Positions 7,560 through 16,459 of a DNA stretch of 64,000 bases are shown piece after piece. The notes under the pieces are model-generated. The model searched no databases. It had not been told where the DNA came from and was given only the letters and a program-made list of their open reading frames with translations. Every line of letters begins with the position of its first letter. Position 1 is the stretch's first letter. The position numbers and the translations under genes were made by a program. Source of the DNA: JACWAE01 sp963847595 (lineage in GTDB: Bacteria; Chloroflexota; Dehalococcoidia; SZUA-161); NCBI GenBank assembly GCA_963847595.1, contig CAWKAJ010000002.1:1488001-1552000 (forward strand). Direction: 5' to 3'.

Positions 7560-8936
7560 ATGGACAAACCTTTGCGCGACCGTTTCAGTAAAGAGCTCGA
7601 TAAGCTGGCGAAGGACTACACCGTCTCGGTGCCCTTCGACAAGCGCCTCTATCGCCACGACATCGCTGGCTCCATAGCACATGCCCGGATGCTGTGGAAA
7701 CAGGGCATCATCCCTGAAAAGGATGCTGAGCTCATCATCATGGGGCTCACCTCCATCAGGGAGGAAATCGAGAGAGGCCAGTTCCATTTCAAGGAGGAGC
7801 TCGAGGATATACACATGAACATCGAGGCCCGCCTCATCGAGAAGATAGGCGATGCCGGGGCTATGCTTCACACTGCCCGCTCCCGGAACGACCAGATAGC
7901 CCTGGACATGAGGCTGTTCACCAGGGAAGCCATAAACGAGACGATAGCAGGGCTCAAAGCATTTCAGAAAGCGCTTCTGGATCTTGCCGAAGCTAACATG
8001 GGCGTGTCCATCCCCGGGTATACCCATCTCCAGAGGGCGCAGCCGGTCCTGCTGGCGCATCATCTCCTGGCCTACTTCGAGATGTACCAGCGGGACATCG
8101 AGCGCTTCCAGCAATGCCTCGAGCGCACCGATGTCATGCCTCTGGGCAGCGGGGCTTTGGCGGGGGTGCCTTATCCCATAGACCGCAACTCGGTAGCGAA
8201 AGAGCTCGGCTTCAGCAGGGTAAGTGAGAATAGCATAGACGCTGTATCGGACCGCGACTTCGTCATTGAGTACCAGGCAGCAGCCAGCATCACCATGATG
8301 CACATTTCGCGCCTTGCCGAGGAGATCGTGCTCTGGTCGACAGAGGAGTTCGGCTTCATTGAAATTGACGATGCCTTCGCCACGGGCTCCAGCATCATGC
8401 CCCAGAAGAAGAACGCTGACGTAGCGGAGCTGGCGCGCGGCAAGGCAGGCAGGGTATATGGCCACCTCATGGCCATCTTGACTACGATGAAAGGTCTGCC
8501 TTTGTCCTATAATCGCGATTTGCAGGAGGACAAAGAGGGCCTGTTCGATACCGTGGATACCCTGCTTACCACACTCGAGGTCCTCACCGCCATGATAGGC
8601 AGCCTGCGTGTAAAGGGGGAACGCACCCGCAGCGCCGCTGAGGGCAACTATTCTCTAGCCACCGACCTGGCTGATTACCTGGTCAAGAAGGGCATCCCGT
8701 TCCGCCAGGCCCATGCCATCGTGGGCAAGCTGGTGCGCCACGCCATCGAGAATAAGAAGTCCTTGTCCGAACTAGACATAAAAGAATACAAGACTTTCAG
8801 CCCCAAGTTTGAGGAGGATGTGAAGTCCATCACTGTGGAGTCCTCGCTGGCATCTCGTGACGTTCCTGGCGGAACCGCCCCCGAGCAGGTGCGGATGGCA
8901 TTGGCGGCAGCGAGAAGGACGCTTAATGGCAGCTAA
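7560..8936 (+). CDS. argH: Argininosuccinate lyase
   Basis: Fumarase/aspartase-superfamily lyase that splits argininosuccinate to arginine and fumarate. The 458 residues match the family. Superfamily motifs: MLHTARSRNDQIALDMRLF, YTHLQRAQPV, and the signature loop GSSIMPQKKNADVAELARG with the catalytic serine. It starts at the ATG at 7560, 29 nt after argG. Its last 11 bases overlap the rpe gene, so rpe is probably translated from the same mRNA. Confidence 0.97.
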   Translation: MDKPLRDRFSKELDKLAKDYTVSVPFDKRLYRHDIAGSIAHARMLWKQGIIPEKDAELIIMGLTSIREEIERGQFHFKEELEDIHMNIEARLIEKIGDAGAMLHTARSRNDQIALDMRLFTREAINETIAGLKAFQKALLDLAEANMGVSIPGYTHLQRAQPVLLAHHLLAYFEMYQRDIERFQQCLERTDVMPLGSGALAGVPYPIDRNSVAKELGFSRVSENSIDAVSDRDFVIEYQAAASITMMHISRLAEEIVLWSTEEFGFIEIDDAFATGSSIMPQKKNADVAELARGKAGRVYGHLMAILTTMKGLPLSYNRDLQEDKEGLFDTVDTLLTTLEVLTAMIGSLRVKGERTRSAAEGNYSLATDLADYLVKKGIPFRQAHAIVGKLVRHAIENKKSLSELDIKEYKTFSPKFEEDVKSITVESSLASRDVPGGTAPEQVRMALAAARRTLNGS

Positions 8937-9606
8937 AATCAAGCTCGCCCCGTCTATACTTTCCGCCGACTTCGGTCGGCTGGGCGAGCAGGTTGTCGAA
9001 GCCACCAGGGCTGGTGCCGATTATATTCACGTAGATGTCATGGACGGGCATTTCGTGCCCAATATCACCGTTGGCCCTCTGGTAGTAGCAGCCATCCGCC
9101 CTCACACCAGTCTCCCCCTCGATGTGCACCTGATGATAGAATCGCCTGAGAAATATATCCAGCAGTTCGCCCAGGCCGGTGCCAACATCATCACCGTCCA
9201 CGTTGAGGTATGCCCCCACTTGCATAGGGTGGTAGAATCAATAAAAGAGTTGGGAGTCAAGGCGGGAGTATCTTTGAATCCCAGTACCCCCTTGACCGCA
9301 GTGGACGAGGTACTGTCTGCTCTCGACTTGGTGTTGCTGATGTCTGTTAACCCGGGCTTCGGGGGGCAGCAGTTTATCGAGAGCACGGTGGGCAAAACCG
9401 CCCGCCTCAGGAACAGGCTCGACGAACTGGGGCTGGCTGCCGAGCTTGAGATAGATGGAGGCATTAACGCCGAGATAGCGCCAAGGGTGGCCCAGGCAGG
9501 GGCCCGGGTACTGGTGGCCGGTGCCGCCGTGTTCAACAAAAAGGAAAGCGTATCCCAGGCACTGGCGAGAATGAGGGAGAGTCTACGCAGAGTTGAGAAT
9601 AGATGA
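8926..9606 (+). CDS. rpe: Ribulose-phosphate 3-epimerase
   Basis: TIM-barrel metal-dependent epimerase interconverting ribulose-5-P and xylulose-5-P in the pentose phosphate pathway. 226 residues, with IKLAPSILSADF at the N-terminus, DVMDGHFVPN, DVHLMI, MSVNPGFGGQQF and ELEIDGGI with its catalytic aspartate. The ATG at 8926 overlaps the argH end by 11 nt; extending upstream would only add non-homologous residues read from argH. The next genes (rpmB, then fakA and recG) resemble the Firmicute order rpe...rpmB-yloU-yloV...recG. Confidence 0.96.
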   Translation: MAAKIKLAPSILSADFGRLGEQVVEATRAGADYIHVDVMDGHFVPNITVGPLVVAAIRPHTSLPLDVHLMIESPEKYIQQFAQAGANIITVHVEVCPHLHRVVESIKELGVKAGVSLNPSTPLTAVDEVLSALDLVLLMSVNPGFGGQQFIESTVGKTARLRNRLDELGLAAELEIDGGINAEIAPRVAQAGARVLVAGAAVFNKKESVSQALARMRESLRRVENR

Positions 9607-9613
9607 AAGAAGA

Positions 9614-9796
9614 CTAGCCGCTAACCTTTTGCTGGGTGCGCAAACACCTGGTGCAGATGTTGACCCGCTTCCTCTTGCCGTCTATGATGATGGTGGTCTT
9701 ACTGATATTGGGCATCCAGCGCCGCTGGGTATGGCGCTTGGAATGGGATATGTTATCTCCAACCATCGGTTCCTTCCCACACAACTCACACTTCAA
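9614..9796 (-). CDS. rpmB: 50S ribosomal protein L28
   Basis: Component of the large ribosomal subunit. 60 residues with the zinc-binding form of L28: CELCGK near the N-terminus and CTRCLR near the C-terminus give the two CxxC pairs, with SHSKRHTQRRWMPNI between them. The TTG start at 9796 has AAGGAG about 7 nt upstream. It is convergent with rpe (7-nt gap) and divergent from fakA. A clear sigma-70-type promoter lies at 9846-9874. Confidence 0.95.
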   Translation of the reverse strand: MKCELCGKEPMVGDNISHSKRHTQRRWMPNISKTTIIIDGKRKRVNICTRCLRTQQKVSG

Positions 9797-9845
9797 CGCC
9801 TTCTCCTTTGACTAAGACTGCATTTTCTTGTAGAATTCATTGGAA

Positions 9846-9874
9846 AATATAACACAATCGAGCCGAGATAGCAA
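9846..9874 (-). promoter_or_regulatory. Promoter for rpmB
   Basis: On the minus strand TTGCTA (9869-9874) and TATATT (9846-9851) are separated by 17 nt and lie about 50 nt before the rpmB start. Four of six and five of six positions match the sigma-70 consensus. Confidence 0.6.
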
Positions 9875-9915
9875 GTAAAATGAAGGAGAGCCGGGAAATC
9901 AGGAGGAGCCCCGTA

Positions 9916-11532
9916 GTGAATAAAAGAGTTCGTTGCGATGGACGTGACCTGAACGGCATGTTCAGCGCTGCCACACGTTGGCTGGAGCGCAGCGCTCAGT
10001 CAATCAACGCACTTAACGTTTTCCCTGTGCCCGATGGCGATACAGGCATCAATATGCTCCTTACCATGCGGGCAGCAACAGAGGAGGCCAGCCGCAACTC
10101 TACCGGAGGCGCTGCGGCTGTCGCTCAGGCGATGGCCAGGGGCTCCCTCATGGGAGCGCGCGGGAACAGCGGCGTAATTCTATCCCAGATATTTCGCGGA
10201 CTAGCCCATGGGCTGGATAACAAGCGTACCTTCAGCGCCCATGATTTCGCCAATGCCCTTGCTGAGTCAGCCGACTTCGCATATAAAGGGGTGACCAAGC
10301 CGGTGGAAGGGACTATACTCACCGTCATACGTGAAGCTGCGGCCGCAGCACAGGCCAAAAGTTCCTCCAATAACACAGACATGCTGTCAGTAATGGAGAC
10401 AGTAGTCGAAGAGGCCAAGGCCTCTGTGGCAAGGACACCTAGTCTGCTTCCGGTGTTGCGCCAGGCCGGGGTGGTTGATGCGGGGGGTCAGGGTCTCTAT
10501 GTCGTATTTGAAGGCGCCCTTCGCTATCTGCGAGGAGAGCCCGCGGAGGCTGAGCCTGCGGAGACAGCGCCGGTAGCGGCCCCGATAATCGCTGCCCAGA
10601 AACCCGACGAAAAAGCCCAATACGGATACTGCACCGAGTTTCTGCTCCATGGCAAAACCCTCGATCCCGAAGCTATAAGAGACAAGCTGACCACCCTGGG
10701 CGAATCGGTTTTAGTAGTCGGCGATGCGTCCATGATAAGAGTCCATCTCCATACCTTTGACCCCGGGGTTGCCTTGAGCTACGCTGCTGCTTTGGGCAAT
10801 CTGCAACAGGTGAAAGTGGAGAATATGGATGACCAGCATCAGGATTTCCTCGCCGCCAAGCAACAGCAGCCCATAGGCAACGTTTCTACCATCGCTGTAG
10901 CCTCTGGAGAGGGGCTTATCCAGGTATTTTACAGCGTCGGAGCCACCATAGTCGTGTCCGGCGGTGAGACCATGAACCCCAGCGTCCAGGAGCTGCTCCA
11001 GGCTGTGGAATCAGCTCACTCTGACAGAGTTGTCATCCTGCCCAACAACGCCAATATCGCAATGGCAGCTTGTCAGGTTCCCGGGTTGACCAAGAAGAAG
11101 GTCGAAGTAGTGCCCACTGAGACTATTCCCCAGGGGATTGCAGCCCTTCTGGTCTTCAATTATGAAGCTGACCTTGAGACCAACGTTGCAGCCATGAAGG
11201 CAGCGCTATCCACAGTCCACAGCGGCGAAGTGACCACCGCGGTGAGATCGATGAGTCTTGATGGCATGACGGTGAAAGAAGGACAGGCAATTGCCTTTCT
11301 CGACGGCGCACTGGTTTTCGCCGACGATAGCGTGCCCCAGGTCGTTCACAAGCTATTGGACAAGGCGGATGTCGGGCAAGCCGGGTTGGTCACTGTCTAC
11401 TACGGGGCTGATACCGAGCAGGCCGAGGCTGAGCGAATAGGGGAGTCCGTCCGAGAGAAATACCCTGCTCTGGAGGTAGAGGTGGTTGCTGGCGGGCAGC
11501 CCCACTACAATTACATCATCTCAGTTGAATAA
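9916..11532 (+). CDS. fakA: DAK2/DegV-type fatty acid kinase subunit (YloV/FakA)
   Basis: The N-terminal DhaL-like (DAK2) kinase domain shows PVPDGDTGINMLLTM, the Mg-ATP binding motif, and MGARGNSGVILSQ. The C-terminal half (ISTIAVASGEGL-like stretch, ILPNNANIAMAA) is the YloV-type domain. In Firmicutes FakA phosphorylates fatty acids held by FakB/DegV proteins; that role is inferred here. I place the start at GTG 9916 because AGGAGG at 9901-9906 is 9 nt upstream; an ATG at 9880 adds twelve residues without a site. 538 residues. The yloU (Asp23) gene that usually precedes yloV is absent. recG follows after 24 nt. Confidence 0.9.
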   Translation: MNKRVRCDGRDLNGMFSAATRWLERSAQSINALNVFPVPDGDTGINMLLTMRAATEEASRNSTGGAAAVAQAMARGSLMGARGNSGVILSQIFRGLAHGLDNKRTFSAHDFANALAESADFAYKGVTKPVEGTILTVIREAAAAAQAKSSSNNTDMLSVMETVVEEAKASVARTPSLLPVLRQAGVVDAGGQGLYVVFEGALRYLRGEPAEAEPAETAPVAAPIIAAQKPDEKAQYGYCTEFLLHGKTLDPEAIRDKLTTLGESVLVVGDASMIRVHLHTFDPGVALSYAAALGNLQQVKVENMDDQHQDFLAAKQQQPIGNVSTIAVASGEGLIQVFYSVGATIVVSGGETMNPSVQELLQAVESAHSDRVVILPNNANIAMAACQVPGLTKKKVEVVPTETIPQGIAALLVFNYEADLETNVAAMKAALSTVHSGEVTTAVRSMSLDGMTVKEGQAIAFLDGALVFADDSVPQVVHKLLDKADVGQAGLVTVYYGADTEQAEAERIGESVREKYPALEVEVVAGGQPHYNYIISVE

Positions 11533-11556
11533 ACGAGTTCTGCGGCAGCCCGGATA

Positions 11557-14019
11557 GTGGCCGAGAACGTACCTATATCCCCGATCAACAAGCAAGGGAA
11601 AACTGTTTTGAATCAAACTATTGAAAGCTTGCGCAAAGTCCTGAAGCTGGAGCAGGCCAAAGGATACAGCGACAAGGCCGTGATGGGAGGCCTGGACAGA
11701 TTCCTGCGTAACCTGTCCCCTCGCGATGATAAGCTCTCCGGACTGTTCTCGCTCAGCTACTCAGCCCTGGACACCAGGGCACGTGAGAAATGGGTCAGAG
11801 ACACACTTAAACAGCTTGACGCCAAGGAACGAAGAACGCCGCCGTTATTGACTCAGACCATCATCCCCAGTAGAAAAACAGCACCATCGCGCCCCAAAGG
11901 TAATAGCGAGCAATCTCTGAGCGCCCCGATTACATCGATTCCTGGAATAAAAGCTGCCCTTGCCAGCAAATTCGATAAGCTGGGAGTGAAGACAATCCGC
12001 GACCTTCTCTACTTCTTCCCCCGGCGGCACATAGATTACAGCCACAGAAAGCTCATTTCGGAGCTTGAGGTCGGAGCGGAACAGACCATCGTCGCCACCA
12101 TCTGGGAAGCAGCCCAGAGGGGCACTGGATACAGGATGCGCAACACCGAGGCCGTAGTCGGCGACGAATCGGGCAACATAAGGGTTATCTGGTTCAACCA
12201 ACCTTACCTAGCAAAAAAGCTCACCACCAACAGCCAGATTGTGCTCAGCGGCAGGGTAGCCGAATTCCGGGGTAGGAAAGTCTTCCAATCCCCTGAGTGG
12301 GAGCTTCTGGAATCCGACGACCTTGTCCACACCGGCAGGCTGGTTCCCGTATATCCACTGACTGCTGGCCTCTACCCCCGAACAGTGCGCAGGCTAGTTA
12401 AGTGGACGCTCGACCGCTGGCTGCCTGAACTGCCCGAGTTTCTCCCTGAAAACGTGAGAGTAAGCGGGGGATTGCTCCCTCTTCACGAAGCCATCAGCCA
12501 GGCCCACTATCCCGACACTGAGCAAAGCAAAGACCAGGCCAGAAAGCGGCTGGCTTTTGATGAGCTTTTCCTCATTCAGCTCGGCGTCCTGGCTAAGAAA
12601 CGGGACTGGCAGGAAGAAGGGATAGGAAATGCCTTTAATACCGATAACAGTTGCCTTGAGCCGTTCTTCAATTCGTTACCTTACAAATTGACCTCGGCCC
12701 AGGTACGAGCCCTTGCCGAGATTCAAACCGACCTCAGCAAACCCAGGCCCATGAGCCGGCTCCTGCAAGGAGAGGTCGGCAGCGGCAAGACCGTGGTAGC
12801 TACAGCAGCGATGCTGCTCTCTGCCGCCAATGGCTATCAGGCTGCCCTTATGGCGCCCACAGAGATTCTGGCGGAGCAGCATTTCGATACTATCTGCGGT
12901 TTGCTGGGCAAAGCAGGCAGTGAATCCAGCGATGGCAAGCCCCTTCGCAAATTTTCCTCGATGCTCCCTCACCCCATCAGCGTTGGCCTGCTCACAGGAG
13001 GCCTTAAAGAGAGCGCCAAGCAGGAGCTTCAGGAGCTTGTCTCGGCAGACGAAGTTGACATAATCATAGGCACCCACGCCCTCATTCAGAAAGGTGTTGA
13101 TTTCCGGAATCTGGGCCTTTGCGTGGTTGACGAGCAGCACCGCTTTGGTGTAATGCAGCGCTCGGCCTTGCGCGGCAAAGGCTCTTGCCCTCATATCCTG
13201 GTCATGAGCGCCACCCCCATTCCCCGCACCCTTGCGCTCACTCTCTATGGAGACCTCGACCTCTCCGTGCTGGATGAGCTACCTCCGGGGAGAGTTGAGA
13301 TCAAGACCAGGTTTCTCATCCCCGAGCAGCGTCAAAAGGCTTACGATTTCGTCCGCAAACAGGTTGCTGAGGGACGTCAGGCTTTCATCATCTGCCCCTT
13401 GATCGAGGAGTCCGAGGCCATCGAGACCAAGGCAGCTATCTCCGAATATGAGCACCTCTCCAGAAACATATTCCCCGACCTGCGCCTGGGATTGCTCCAT
13501 GGTCGCCTCAACAGCGCAGAGAAAGATGAGGTCATGCAGCGATTTCGCAGCGGCGAACTCGACATACTGGTTTCGACGCCGGTAGTAGAGGTGGGCGTAG
13601 ATGTCCCCAATGCCACGGTGATGCTCATAGAAGGGGCCGACCGCTTCGGCCTGGCGCAGTTGCACCAATTCCGAGGCCGCGTGGGCAGGGGACAGCACCA
13701 GAGCTATTGCTTGCTCCTCGCTGACACCCCCTCGGCGGAAGCTAAAGAGCGACTATCGTTACTCGAACGTATACGTAACGGATTCGCTCTTGCCGAGGAG
13801 GATTTGAGGTTGAGGGGTCCGGGAGAGTTCTTCGGCACCCGCCAGAGCGGGCTCCCTGACCTGAAGATGGCAAAGCTCTCCGATGTCGAGCTTCTGGAGC
13901 TTGCCCGCCGGGAAGCAATCCGTCTTTTCAACGCTGACCCTTACCTCAAGCAGCCGGAGCACAGGCTCCTCGCCCGAGAGGTCAGCCGACTATGGAATAG
14001 TGAAGGGGAGTTGAGCTAG
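11557..14019 (+). CDS. recG: ATP-dependent DNA helicase RecG
   Basis: Superfamily 2 helicase that reverses stalled replication forks and processes branched DNA. 820 residues. An N-terminal helical extension of about 130 residues precedes the wedge/OB domain (VKTIRDLLYFFPRRHIDY). Helicase motifs: I GEVGSGKTVVATAA, II DEQH, III MSATPIPRT, and a C-terminal RecA lobe with STPVVEVGVDVPNAT and QFRGRVGRG. The start is GTG at 11557, 24 nt after fakA. argS begins 2 nt after the stop, so the three genes probably form one operon. Confidence 0.96.
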   Translation: MAENVPISPINKQGKTVLNQTIESLRKVLKLEQAKGYSDKAVMGGLDRFLRNLSPRDDKLSGLFSLSYSALDTRAREKWVRDTLKQLDAKERRTPPLLTQTIIPSRKTAPSRPKGNSEQSLSAPITSIPGIKAALASKFDKLGVKTIRDLLYFFPRRHIDYSHRKLISELEVGAEQTIVATIWEAAQRGTGYRMRNTEAVVGDESGNIRVIWFNQPYLAKKLTTNSQIVLSGRVAEFRGRKVFQSPEWELLESDDLVHTGRLVPVYPLTAGLYPRTVRRLVKWTLDRWLPELPEFLPENVRVSGGLLPLHEAISQAHYPDTEQSKDQARKRLAFDELFLIQLGVLAKKRDWQEEGIGNAFNTDNSCLEPFFNSLPYKLTSAQVRALAEIQTDLSKPRPMSRLLQGEVGSGKTVVATAAMLLSAANGYQAALMAPTEILAEQHFDTICGLLGKAGSESSDGKPLRKFSSMLPHPISVGLLTGGLKESAKQELQELVSADEVDIIIGTHALIQKGVDFRNLGLCVVDEQHRFGVMQRSALRGKGSCPHILVMSATPIPRTLALTLYGDLDLSVLDELPPGRVEIKTRFLIPEQRQKAYDFVRKQVAEGRQAFIICPLIEESEAIETKAAISEYEHLSRNIFPDLRLGLLHGRLNSAEKDEVMQRFRSGELDILVSTPVVEVGVDVPNATVMLIEGADRFGLAQLHQFRGRVGRGQHQSYCLLLADTPSAEAKERLSLLERIRNGFALAEEDLRLRGPGEFFGTRQSGLPDLKMAKLSDVELLELARREAIRLFNADPYLKQPEHRLLAREVSRLWNSEGELS

Positions 14020-14021
14020 CT

Positions 14022-15680
14022 ATGCTTAAATACAAAATCGCCAGACTCCTGGAACAAGCAGCTAAAGCAGCCCAGGTGGAGGGCCTGCTGCCCACAATCG
14101 CTCTACCAGAGGTGACCCTGGAGCGGCCGCAGAATCCCGAGCACGGCGACTATGCCTCCAGCCTGCCCTTGAAGATGGCCAAGGCAGCACGCATGGACCC
14201 GCTGGCTATCGCCAACACTCTGGCAAAGCTCCTGGCTGATACCAGGGAAGTGCAGAAGGTCTCGGTGGCAGCGCCGGGCTTTCTGAATTTCTTCCTCACA
14301 GATAAATGGCTCGCTGAGCAGGTCGAGGAGATTCTGAGCGCGGGAAAGGATTACGGCAACCTCGCTCTGGGCAAAGGTGCCAAGGTTCAGGTTGAATATG
14401 TCAGCGTCAATCCCACTGGGCCCATCCACGTCGGGCATGGGCGAGGCGCAGTCCTGGGCAGCACCCTGGCCAATGCGCTCAAAGCCGTCGGCTATAATGT
14501 GGAGAGGGAGTATTATGTCAACGACGCTGGCAACCAGATGGACGCCTTCTTTCGCTCTCTCTATTGCCGCTACCTGCAAGCCTTGGGCAAGGAGTGCGAG
14601 ATGCCTGCCGACGGCTACCAGGGCTACTACCCGGTGGAGCTGGCTAAAAAGATAGTCGCTGAAAAGAAGAAGGCTTTCCTCGACATGCCCGCCGAGCAGG
14701 CAGTTCAGGAGATAGGCAAGATCGCGCTGCCCAGGGTCATAGCCGACATTAAGTCCGACCTGAAGCTTCTGGGCGTGGAATTCGATGTCTGGTTCAGCGA
14801 GCGCACACTCTTCGAGAAGGGCCAGTACGAACGCGCCATGGCTTTGTTAAGGAAAGGCGGCTACATCGAAGAAAGGGAAGGCGCGCAGTGGTTTGTCTCC
14901 ACCGCCCTGGGTGAGGACAAGGACAATGTCCTGGTGCGCACCAACGGCGCTCCGACCTACTTCGCTTCGGATGTAGCCTACCACTACAACAAGTTCCTGG
15001 AGCGCGGCTTCGATCAGGTGATAAACATCTGGGGAGCCGACCATCAGGGACATGTCTCGCGGATGAAAGCGGTGGTCGGTGCCCTGGGCATAAAGCCGGA
15101 GAGGCTGAAGATAATAATCTCGCAGATGGTCACACTGCGCCGAGGGGAAACGCTGATCAGGGTATCGAAGCGCACCGGCGAACTCATTACCCTGCGCGAG
15201 CTGGTAGAAGAGGTTGGCGCAGACGCCTGCCGTTTCTTCTTCCTCTCCCGTTCCGCAGACAGTCAGATGGATTTCGACCTGGAGCTGGCCAAGAAAGAAT
15301 CGGCTGACAACCCGGTCTATTATGTTCAATACGCCCATGCACGCATTGCCAGCATATTGCGACTCGCCCAGGAACAGAAGATAGACTGCTCCCATGGCGA
15401 TGTGGGATTACTGACCCATGAAGCTGAACTCGACCTGATACGCAAGATGGTGCTGCTGCCGGAGATAATCGAGTTGGTGGCCCAGAAACAGGAGCCGCAC
15501 CACCTGCCCTACTTTGCCCAGGACCTAGCGACCTCTTTCCACGCTTTCTACAAGCAATGCAGGGTCGTCTCAGACAATAAGGAGTTGACCTGCGCCAGGC
15601 TCAAGCTGGTCCAAGCGACGCAAATCATTCTCGCCAAGACCCTGAGCCTCATGGGGATGTCCGCCCCGGAGCGGATGTGA
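14022..15680 (+). CDS. argS: Arginyl-tRNA synthetase
   Basis: Class I aminoacyl-tRNA synthetase charging tRNA-Arg. 552 residues. The N-terminal Add1 domain (PQNPEHGDYASSLP) is followed by the HIGH motif as PTGPIHVGHGRGAVLG. A KMSKS-equivalent reads RVSKRTGE, within the usual variation for ArgRS. The C-terminal anticodon-binding DALR domain ends ILAKTLSLMGMSAPERM. It starts 2 nt after recG and converges with the gamma-carbonic anhydrase gene 8 nt downstream. Confidence 0.96.
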   Translation: MLKYKIARLLEQAAKAAQVEGLLPTIALPEVTLERPQNPEHGDYASSLPLKMAKAARMDPLAIANTLAKLLADTREVQKVSVAAPGFLNFFLTDKWLAEQVEEILSAGKDYGNLALGKGAKVQVEYVSVNPTGPIHVGHGRGAVLGSTLANALKAVGYNVEREYYVNDAGNQMDAFFRSLYCRYLQALGKECEMPADGYQGYYPVELAKKIVAEKKKAFLDMPAEQAVQEIGKIALPRVIADIKSDLKLLGVEFDVWFSERTLFEKGQYERAMALLRKGGYIEEREGAQWFVSTALGEDKDNVLVRTNGAPTYFASDVAYHYNKFLERGFDQVINIWGADHQGHVSRMKAVVGALGIKPERLKIIISQMVTLRRGETLIRVSKRTGELITLRELVEEVGADACRFFFLSRSADSQMDFDLELAKKESADNPVYYVQYAHARIASILRLAQEQKIDCSHGDVGLLTHEAELDLIRKMVLLPEIIELVAQKQEPHHLPYFAQDLATSFHAFYKQCRVVSDNKELTCARLKLVQATQIILAKTLSLMGMSAPERM

Positions 15681-15687
15681 GCCTCCG

Positions 15688-16194
15688 CTAGAGTTTCTGG
15701 TCTTTGTATCTCTTCGCCAGCGGGGGATAGAAGGCGAAATGGCCGTCTATCCAGCCTCTTTGTTGCTCTGTGACCGGCCCCTTGACCTTTGCCGGCACTC
15801 CCACAACGAAGGAACCTGAGGGAATTTTCATGCCTTCTGTCACTACCGCACCGGGGGCGATGATGCAGTTGTCACCGATCTCGGAGTTAGGCAAGGTGGT
15901 GGCATTCATGCCGATCAGCACATTGTTCCCTACTTTTCGGCTGTGCACCCCAGCGCCGTGTCCCACGATTACATTATCGCCGATCTCCACATCGTTACCC
16001 GCATGCACTGTGCAGTTGTCCTCGATATCTACATAGCGCCCTATCTTTATCCTGGCGAAATCCGCCCTCACCACTGCGCCAGGCCAGACATTAGAGTAAT
16101 CCCCGACCTCCACATCTCCCACAATGTAGGCAGCCTCGCTGATAAAAGCTGACTCAGCTATCTTAGGCATCTTGCCATCGAAACTCCTTATCAC
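15688..16194 (-). CDS. Gamma-carbonic anhydrase family protein
   Basis: Left-handed beta-helix trimer-forming protein. Hexapeptide repeats run through most of the chain (YIVGDVEVGD, VEIGDNVIVGHGAGVHS, KVGNNVLIGMNA, EIGDNCIIAPGA). Histidines in TVHAG and VGHGAGVH occupy the usual metal-ligand places. Members are carbonic anhydrases or CaiE/YrdA-like proteins of uncertain activity. The start is GTG at 16194, because AGGAGG lies 7 nt upstream; an ATG at 16260 lacks a site. 168 residues, typical for the family. Confidence 0.9.
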   Translation of the reverse strand: MIRSFDGKMPKIAESAFISEAAYIVGDVEVGDYSNVWPGAVVRADFARIKIGRYVDIEDNCTVHAGNDVEIGDNVIVGHGAGVHSRKVGNNVLIGMNATTLPNSEIGDNCIIAPGAVVTEGMKIPSGSFVVGVPAKVKGPVTEQQRGWIDGHFAFYPPLAKRYKDQKL

Positions 16195-16271
16195 CTGAAA
16201 CCTCCTGGCCTCCGCAAAAGAATATGCGGGTATTATAGCTACTTTCCTCAGCAGGTGCAAAAGGATAATTT

Positions 16272-16386
16272 GTAGGGGCTCAAAATTTTGAGCCCCTACG
16301 CCTATTCACAAGCCCTGCCCCCGTCATTACTAGCCGATGCCTCTTTGCCCAGGTGTAGGGGCGACCCACTGGGTCGCCCTCTACAC
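16272..16386. repeat. Two-unit array of GTAGGGGC palindromes with conserved linker
   Basis: 16272-16299 is a perfect 28-bp palindrome (arm GTAGGGGCTCAAAA). 16353-16386 is a second one (arm GTGTAGGGGCGACCCA, one-base imperfection). The starts are 81 bp apart. The linker between them (containing CCCCGTCATTACTAGCCGATG) matches the two linkers of the array at 20601-20792. The outer GTAGGGGC/GCCCCTAC arms are shared, while the cores differ. Confidence 0.85.
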
Positions 16387-16399
16387 ACATCCGACTTCC

Positions 16400-16428
16400 T
16401 TGACAGGCAAGCACTTGAGTAGTATAAG
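16400..16428 (+). promoter_or_regulatory. Promoter for the M20 peptidase gene
   Basis: TTGACA (16400-16405, perfect) and TATAAG (16423-16428, five of six) with a 17-nt spacer, ending 31 nt before the ATG at 16460. A purine-rich AACAGGAGAG ribosome binding site lies between. Confidence 0.75.
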
Positions 16429-16459
16429 CTGTCCCTGATAATACAAACAGGAGAGCACA

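Noticed and set aside
7470..8465. A 331-codon minus-strand open frame
   Set aside because: Antisense to argH and the end of argG, whose motifs are unmistakable; this is a codon-bias shadow.
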